Below are positions 1 through 5,280 of a stretch of 8,079 nucleotides of DNA, one piece after another; position 1 is the stretch's first letter; every line of letters starts with the position of its first letter. The notes beneath the pieces were generated by a model. The model did no database searches. It saw nothing but the letters and a program-made list of their open reading frames with translations, and was not told where the DNA came from. The stretch lies in the NCBI GenBank assembly GCA_009784635.1, contig WRBG01000085.1:1-8079 (forward strand). The letters are read 5' to 3'. Position numbers and translations under genes: made by a program. The DNA comes from Bacteroidales bacterium (GTDB taxonomy: Bacteria > Bacteroidota > Bacteroidia > Bacteroidales > UBA932).

Positions 1-29
1 GATTCGTTATACCTAACACCTAAAACATT
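1..29 (+). other. Leader upstream of the first M14 gene, possible end of an upstream gene
   Basis: This is the only sequence available before the first start codon. It has no Shine-Dalgarno-like purine run and no TAnnTTTG promoter box, so any promoter lies outside the window. The last 12 bases (18-29) match the 12 bases before the second M14 gene (2609-2620) at 10 positions, so the two leaders are probably homologous. A TAA at 14-16 closes one frame and another at 21-23 closes a second; either could end an upstream gene co-transcribed with this pair, but too little sequence is present to decide. Confidence 0.4.
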
Positions 30-2600
30 ATGAAAAAAATACTACTTTCAGCGTTATCCATATGCTGTTTTTTTAGTGCATATGCCCAAGATTTATCGTA
101 CTTCCTGCCCAAGGGCGACTTTAGCTACAACCCAAACATTCCTACCCCCAAACAATTCTTTGGCCATGAAATCGGAGCGCAACATGTCACCTATGACATG
201 GCTGCCGCCTATATGAAGCTGCTGGCAGAAAAATCGGACAGAATCGTCGCGGAAGAACGGGGCCGCACCTACCAATACCGCCCTATCCTGTTTCTGTACA
301 TCAGTGCGCCCAACAACCTTGGCAACTTGGAGGACATACGGCAAAACCACCTCAAACTGTGTGATTATGCCGCAACGGATAAACTGAATGTGCAGGATAT
401 GCCTATCGTTACTTGGCTGAGTTACAGCGTTCACGGAAACGAAGCAAGCGGGATTAACGCCTCGTTGGCCGTTGCCTACTTTTTGGCGGCGGCACAAGGT
501 CCCCAAATGGACCGCATCTTGAATAATTCGGTAATCATCATGCAGCCCGGAGCAAATCCGGACGGAATCCAGCGTTTTGCCACTTGGGTGAACAATGCCC
601 GCAGCTTTACGCCGGTCAAAGACCCCAACTCGCGGGAGTTTAGAGAGCCTGCCCCGGGCAGCCGGACCAACCACTACTGGTTTGACTTAAACAGGGACTG
701 GATTACGGTGCAACATCCCGAAAGCTACTACAGGGCGCAGATTATATGCGAGTGGCATCCCACCCTGTTCTCGGACTTTCACGAACACGGCACCACCAGC
801 GGCATGTTCTTTTCGCCCGGAATCCAGACGAGCCAAAACCCTGTCGTGCCCAAAGAACATTTTGACTTGATGAGCAAAATAGCCCAACAATACCACAGCA
901 AATACATAAACGCCTTGGGAACGCTCACCTTTACGAAAGAAACATTCGACACTTGGTTTCCGGGAACGGGAGACGTAATACCCAGTCTGTTTGGCGGCGT
1001 CAGTTTCCTCTTTGAACAAACGAGCGCACGCGGACATATTCAAGAGCGCAACGGAGTAACCATACGGTTTCCCGACGCCATCCGAAATCAAGCTTACGGG
1101 TCCTATTCTACCATTGACGCAGGGGTCGAAATGAAGGATGAGTTGCTTATGTACCAACGCAAAGCATATAAAGATGCTCGGCAAGAAGCAGCCAAGGCTG
1201 CCGTAAAGGGCTACGTTTTTGGCAATCCCCAGAACAGGTCGTTGGATATGGAACTCCACCGTATTCTAAAGGCAAACAACATTGACGTATACAGGTTGAA
1301 CAGGAATGTGGCCGTTGGGGGGAAAACCTTCCAAAACGCCGACTCCTACATTGTTCCCTGCGAACAGCAGGAATACAGAATGATACGTACCATTTTTGAA
1401 TCAAGCCACAACTATGTGGACAGCATGTTCTACGACGTAACCACTTGGACGGTTCCCTTAGCCTTTAGCATGAATTACGGAGCGTTGACCTCAACAGCCG
1501 GACTTGTCGGCGAAAAAGTGGAAGAAATAGCGCCTTCGTCCTTTGCCCCCCCCTCCATGTCGGAATATGCTTATCTGTTTGAAATCAAAGATTTCTACTC
1601 CTACAAATTTCTTTACCGTCTTTTGGCAGAAGGGCTGAAACTGCGGGTGGGAGAAATCCCGTTTAAGGTAGAAATCGGCGGCAAGCAACGCGACTTTAGC
1701 TATGGAACCATCTTGATTCCGGTTCGTTTACAACAAATTGGCAAGGAAGAACTGCACCGCATGATAGTCCAAGCCGGTAGAGATGTGCCGGTAGAGGTCT
1801 TGGCTGTGGGCGGCAGTTGGGGCGACCCGATTGACTTGGGCAGCCCCCGCTTCAAAGACATCAGACTGCCTAAAATCGCCATCATTTGGGGACAAGGCGC
1901 ATCCACAGACGGCGTTGGGGGAATTTGGCATTTGCTCGACCACAGGATGAACATACCCGCCACCCTCTTGGAATCCTCCTTAGTGGGCAATGCAAGCGTT
2001 GATTTGATGCAGTATAACTTGATTGTTGTTTCCGGTAACTTTAGGCTCGACAAGCCGGCGATGGACAGGCTCAAGGCATGGGCCGAACACGGCAGGAACA
2101 CAATTATCGGCGTTGGTCAAGCATTCAGACTTTTAAATGAAATGGAAGTAACAAAAATCAATACGGTAGAAAGGGCAAAAAATACAAACGACGCCACTTA
2201 CCTTGACTTTTCTACCCGCGCCGATGTGGACCCCAACGCCCAAATAAGCGGAGTAATCTTGGAAAATTATCTTGACATGTCGCATCCTATTGCCTACGGT
2301 ATCGGCGCCTCCTCCATCAATACCATCAAGTACAACACCAACATTTTTTCCAAGCCCGCAGGGAAATATATGAGTCCTGTATACTACAAGAAGCATCCTG
2401 TACTAAGCGGCTGTATTACAGCAAAAAATCTGGAAATATTAGCCGAAACGCCCAGCGTATTAGCCAGTCGGAACGTCATCTATTTTGCCGACGACCCCTG
2501 CTTTAGGGCGCACTGGTTCGGCTCGATGCGTTTGCTGCTGAACAGCTTTTTCTTTAGGGAGTTGATGCCTGCGGAAAAAATCGAGACTGTACATATTTAA
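30..2600 (+). CDS. Secreted M14-family zinc carboxypeptidase, tandem copy 1
   Basis: Seen: an 856-residue protein with a signal peptide (KK at 2-3, hydrophobic core, likely cleavage after Ala19 before Gln20). It carries the M14 metallocarboxypeptidase signature set: HGNE with zinc ligands His135 and Glu138; NPDG at 176-179; DLNRDW at 219-224, whose Asn221-Arg222 match the substrate-binding Asn-Arg of carboxypeptidase A; DFHEHG, with His251 as probable third zinc ligand; and FLFEQ, with Glu329 at the place of the catalytic Glu270. Family knowledge: such enzymes hydrolyse C-terminal or otherwise accessible peptide bonds using one zinc. The protein is far longer than the roughly 300-residue catalytic unit. 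Residues about 614-705 (KIAIIWGQG, then a YNLIVVSGN strand) look like a Rossmann or class I amidotransferase-like domain with no evident nucleophile. There is no type IX secretion tail and no convincing lipobox, so I infer a soluble periplasmic or exported enzyme. The peptide substrate is unknown. Start: ATG directly before the signal peptide. Confidence 0.93.
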   Translation: MKKILLSALSICCFFSAYAQDLSYFLPKGDFSYNPNIPTPKQFFGHEIGAQHVTYDMAAAYMKLLAEKSDRIVAEERGRTYQYRPILFLYISAPNNLGNLEDIRQNHLKLCDYAATDKLNVQDMPIVTWLSYSVHGNEASGINASLAVAYFLAAAQGPQMDRILNNSVIIMQPGANPDGIQRFATWVNNARSFTPVKDPNSREFREPAPGSRTNHYWFDLNRDWITVQHPESYYRAQIICEWHPTLFSDFHEHGTTSGMFFSPGIQTSQNPVVPKEHFDLMSKIAQQYHSKYINALGTLTFTKETFDTWFPGTGDVIPSLFGGVSFLFEQTSARGHIQERNGVTIRFPDAIRNQAYGSYSTIDAGVEMKDELLMYQRKAYKDARQEAAKAAVKGYVFGNPQNRSLDMELHRILKANNIDVYRLNRNVAVGGKTFQNADSYIVPCEQQEYRMIRTIFESSHNYVDSMFYDVTTWTVPLAFSMNYGALTSTAGLVGEKVEEIAPSSFAPPSMSEYAYLFEIKDFYSYKFLYRLLAEGLKLRVGEIPFKVEIGGKQRDFSYGTILIPVRLQQIGKEELHRMIVQAGRDVPVEVLAVGGSWGDPIDLGSPRFKDIRLPKIAIIWGQGASTDGVGGIWHLLDHRMNIPATLLESSLVGNASVDLMQYNLIVVSGNFRLDKPAMDRLKAWAEHGRNTIIGVGQAFRLLNEMEVTKINTVERAKNTNDATYLDFSTRADVDPNAQISGVILENYLDMSHPIAYGIGASSINTIKYNTNIFSKPAGKYMSPVYYKKHPVLSGCITAKNLEILAETPSVLASRNVIYFADDPCFRAHWFGSMRLLLNSFFFRELMPAEKIETVHI

Positions 2601-2620
2601 CATCCAATACCTAAAGCAAT
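2601..2620 (+). other. 20-bp gap and leader between the two M14 genes
   Basis: The gap holds no promoter box, hairpin or Shine-Dalgarno sequence. Its 3' half repeats the leader of the first gene (ACCTAAARCAWT directly before ATGAAAAAA). Such a short gap suggests the two M14 genes are transcribed together. The shared leader is either a relic of the duplication or a conserved A-rich initiation signal of the kind Bacteroidota use in place of a Shine-Dalgarno sequence. Confidence 0.55.
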
Positions 2621-5197
2621 ATGAAAAAACACCTATTGGTCATACTGTCGGTGTGCTGCCTTGCGGGCTTGCATGCTCAAGACTTATCTTACTTCTTGCC
2701 CAAGGGCGACTTTAGCTACAACCCAAACATTCCTACCCCCAAACAATTTTTTGGCCATGAAATCGGAGCGCAGCACGTTACCTACGATATGGCTGCCGCC
2801 TACTTGAAACTGCTTGCCGATAAATCGGACAGAATCATCGCGGAAGAGCGGGGCCGCACCTACCAGTACCGCCCCATCCTGTTTCTATACATCAGTTCGC
2901 CTAACAATCTGAACAACTTGGAGCATATCCGGCAAAACCACCTCAAGTTGTGCGATTATAACGAATCGGACAAACTGAATGTGCAGGACATGCCTGTGGT
3001 TACTTGGTTGGGCTACAGCACCCACGGGAACGAACCGAGCGGGATGAACGCCTCGTTGGTCGTTGCCTACTTTTTGGCGGCGGCTCAAGGTCCCCAAGTG
3101 GAACGCATACTCCATAATTCGGTAATCATCATGCAACCCGGGTCAAATCCGGACGGAGTCCAGCGTTTTACCACTTGGGTAAACAACGCCCGCAGCTTCA
3201 CACCGGTCACAGACCCCAACTCGCGGGAATTTAGAGAGCCTAACCCGGGCAGTCGGACCAACCACTACTGGTTTGACTTAAACAGGGACTGGATTACGGT
3301 GCAACAGCCCGAAAGCTATTACAGGGCGCAAATAATCTACGAATGGCATCCCACCCTCATTTCTGATTTTCACGAACACGGCAATACCAGCGGCATGTTT
3401 TTCTCGCCCGGAATCGAGACAAAGCAGAACTCTGCCTTACCCAAAGAGCATCAAGACTTCATGAGCAAAATAGCGCAGCAGTACCACATTAAATACATCG
3501 GCGGCCTTGGGACGCTAAATTATACCAAAGAGACTTACGACAACCTGTTCTCTGGAGCCGGAGATTTGATGCCCAGTTTGTTGGGAGGCGTCAGTTTCCT
3601 CTTTGAGCAGACCAACTCACGCGGACATATTCAAGAGCGCAACGGAATAACCATACGGTTTACAGACGCCATCCAAAATCAAGCCTACGGCTCCTATTCT
3701 ACCATCCATGCAGGCGTTGACTTGAAAGACGAACTGCTCGCGTACCAACGCAAAGCCTATAAAGACGCCCGGCAAGATGCAGCCAGAGCTGCCGTAAAGG
3801 GCTATGTTTTTGGCAATCCCCAAAACAAATCGCTCGACAGGGAATTTTTCCGTATTCTGAAAACCCACAACATTGACGTTTATAAGCTGAACAGAAATGT
3901 CACCGTTGAAGGAAAAACCTTCCAAAGCGCCGATTCCTACGTCGTTCCCTGCGAACAACAAGAGTATCGAGTGCTGCGCAATATTTTTGAGAAAAAACAC
4001 ACGTACACAGACAGCGTGTTTTATGGCGTATCTACTTGGACGGTTTCCTCGGCTTTTAGCATGAACTACGGAGCGTTGACCTCGACAGCCGGACTTATCG
4101 GCGAAAAAATAGAAGAAATAGCGCCATCGTCCTTTGAAGCGCCATTCATGGCGGAATATGCTTATCTATTTGAAATCAAAGATTTCTACTCCTACAAATT
4201 TCTTTACCGTCTTTTGGCGGAAGGACTGAAACTGCGGGTGGGAGAAGTCCCGTTTAAGATGGAAATCAGCGGCAAGCAACGCGACTTTAGCCATGGAACC
4301 ATCTTGGTACCGGTTCGTTTGCAGCAGATGGGCAAGGAAGAATTGCACCGCTTGGTAGTCCAAGCCGGTAGAGATGTGCCGGTAGAGGTCTTGGCTGTGA
4401 ACGGCGGTTGGGGAGACCCCATTGACTTGGGCAGTCCCCGCTTCAAAGACATCAGCCTGCCCAAGATTGCCATCATTTGGGGGCAGGGCGCATCCACCGA
4501 TGTGGTGGGAACGATTTGGCATTTGCTCGACCACCGGATGAACATACCCGCCACCCTGTTGGAGCACTCCTTGGTGGGCAATGCAAATGTTGATTTGATG
4601 CAGTATAACCTCATTGTTGTTTCTGGCAACATCAGATTTGACAAGCCGGCTATGGACAGGCTCAAAGCTTGGGCGGAACACAGCAAAAACACCATCATTG
4701 GCGTTGGTCAAGCGTTCAGACTTTTAAACGAGATGGGAATAACAAAAATCAATACGCTGCAAAGAGTCGAAAATGTGAACCATGCAAGCTACCTCGACTT
4801 TTCTGCCAAAACCTATGTAGACCCCAACAACATCATAAGCGGAGTAATCTTGGAAAACTACCTCGATATGTCGCACCCCATTGCCTACGGCATAGGCGCT
4901 AACTTCGTCAATACCATAAAGACGGACGCCAATATTTTTTCTAAGCCAACAGGCAAATTTATGAGTCCTGTATACTACGCAAAACATCCCCTATTAAGCG
5001 GCTGTATCACAGAAAGAAATCTAAAAATATTGGCCGAAACGCCAAGCGTATTGGCCAGTCGAAACGCCGTCTTTTTTGCAGACGAACCCTGCTTTAGGGC
5101 GCACTGGTTTGGCTCGATGCGTTTGCTGCTGAACAGTTTTTTCTTTAGAGAACTGATGCCGGCAGAAAAGATTGAAACTGTCGGTTCGGAGACCTAA
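2621..5197 (+). CDS. Secreted M14-family zinc carboxypeptidase, tandem copy 2
   Basis: Seen: an 858-residue paralogue of the preceding gene that aligns without any gap to residue 854; only the last residues differ (GSET against HI). Every catalytic position is kept with the same numbering: His135 and Glu138 in HGNE, Asn221-Arg222 in DLNRDW, His251 in DFHEHG and Glu329 in FLFEQ. Both copies should therefore be active. The signal peptide has diverged strongly (about 9 of the first 19 residues differ) but keeps the Ala19|Gln20 cleavage context, whereas residues 21-61 of the mature protein are identical to copy 1. Replacements concentrate at 271-320, 451-480 and 711-780. The first of these lies between the third zinc ligand and the catalytic Glu, so altered substrate preference is a reasonable inference. 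The C-terminal Rossmann-like domain at about 614-705 is retained. The gene is probably co-transcribed with copy 1 and ends 83 bp before the SusC-like gene. Cellular substrate unknown. Confidence 0.93.
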   Translation: MKKHLLVILSVCCLAGLHAQDLSYFLPKGDFSYNPNIPTPKQFFGHEIGAQHVTYDMAAAYLKLLADKSDRIIAEERGRTYQYRPILFLYISSPNNLNNLEHIRQNHLKLCDYNESDKLNVQDMPVVTWLGYSTHGNEPSGMNASLVVAYFLAAAQGPQVERILHNSVIIMQPGSNPDGVQRFTTWVNNARSFTPVTDPNSREFREPNPGSRTNHYWFDLNRDWITVQQPESYYRAQIIYEWHPTLISDFHEHGNTSGMFFSPGIETKQNSALPKEHQDFMSKIAQQYHIKYIGGLGTLNYTKETYDNLFSGAGDLMPSLLGGVSFLFEQTNSRGHIQERNGITIRFTDAIQNQAYGSYSTIHAGVDLKDELLAYQRKAYKDARQDAARAAVKGYVFGNPQNKSLDREFFRILKTHNIDVYKLNRNVTVEGKTFQSADSYVVPCEQQEYRVLRNIFEKKHTYTDSVFYGVSTWTVSSAFSMNYGALTSTAGLIGEKIEEIAPSSFEAPFMAEYAYLFEIKDFYSYKFLYRLLAEGLKLRVGEVPFKMEISGKQRDFSHGTILVPVRLQQMGKEELHRLVVQAGRDVPVEVLAVNGGWGDPIDLGSPRFKDISLPKIAIIWGQGASTDVVGTIWHLLDHRMNIPATLLEHSLVGNANVDLMQYNLIVVSGNIRFDKPAMDRLKAWAEHSKNTIIGVGQAFRLLNEMGITKINTLQRVENVNHASYLDFSAKTYVDPNNIISGVILENYLDMSHPIAYGIGANFVNTIKTDANIFSKPTGKFMSPVYYAKHPLLSGCITERNLKILAETPSVLASRNAVFFADEPCFRAHWFGSMRLLLNSFFFRELMPAEKIETVGSET

Positions 5198-5213
5198 TTT
5201 CAAAAAAAAATTG

Positions 5214-5221
5214 TACATTTG
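5214..5221 (+). promoter_or_regulatory. Candidate Bacteroidota -7 promoter box for the SusC-like gene
   Basis: TACATTTG is an exact match to the TAnnTTTG -7 consensus of the primary sigma factor in Bacteroides and relatives. It sits in the only sizeable intergenic gap of the window, just after a run of nine A residues (5202-5210). A start of transcription about 7 bases downstream would leave a 5' untranslated region of roughly 50 bases. A good -33 TTTG element is not visible: the nearest candidate, TTCG at 5185-5188, is poorly matched and spaced slightly too far away. The call therefore rests on the -7 box and its location. Confidence 0.55.
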
Positions 5222-5280
5222 TAGACTTAACAACGCAATCATATCATCAATACACTTATAAAAATCTAATTATTAAACTC
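5222..5280 (+). other. AT-rich 5' untranslated region of the SusC-like gene
   Basis: This short AT-rich stretch leads to the ATG at 5281. No Shine-Dalgarno sequence is present and A/T bases surround the start codon, as is usual in Bacteroidota. I see no stable hairpin or riboswitch-like structure, and nothing long enough to encode a separate small protein. Confidence 0.4.

Larger units (their letters stand above)
18..5182 (+). repeat. Tandem gene duplication, two direct copies with a 2591-bp period
   Basis: Positions 18-2591 and 2609-5182 are homologous at a constant offset of 2591 bp, covering a short leader and 854 codons with no insertion or deletion. Protein identity by hand count is about 83% (roughly 147 differences). 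DNA identity is uneven: 106-157, 663-715, 1578-1627 and 1765-1808 are each identical to their counterparts over 44-53 bases, while neighbouring stretches carry many silent changes. This indicates an old duplication with purifying selection and possibly later gene conversion. No transposase or terminal repeat flanks the unit. Confidence 0.92.

Noticed and set aside
60..68. CysCys in the M14 signal peptides as a lipoprotein site
   Set aside because: The residue before the first Cys is Ile or Val rather than Gly, Ala or Ser, and a better signal peptidase I site (Ala19|Gln20) follows.
93..1688. Long open frames on the minus strand across the first M14 gene
   Set aside because: They are antisense to a gene with full catalytic motifs, show no recognisable domains, and similar shadows recur in copy 2 because the sense sequence is duplicated.
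4166..4711. A 181-codon minus-strand frame in the second M14 gene, partly matched by one in copy 1
   Set aside because: Its resemblance to the copy 1 antisense frame follows from the conserved sense codons; it has no promoter, leader or protein family signature.
5196..5212. AATTT/AAATT inverted repeat after the second M14 gene as a terminator
   Set aside because: The stem is only five A/T pairs around a poly-A loop with no following U tract, too weak for an intrinsic terminator.
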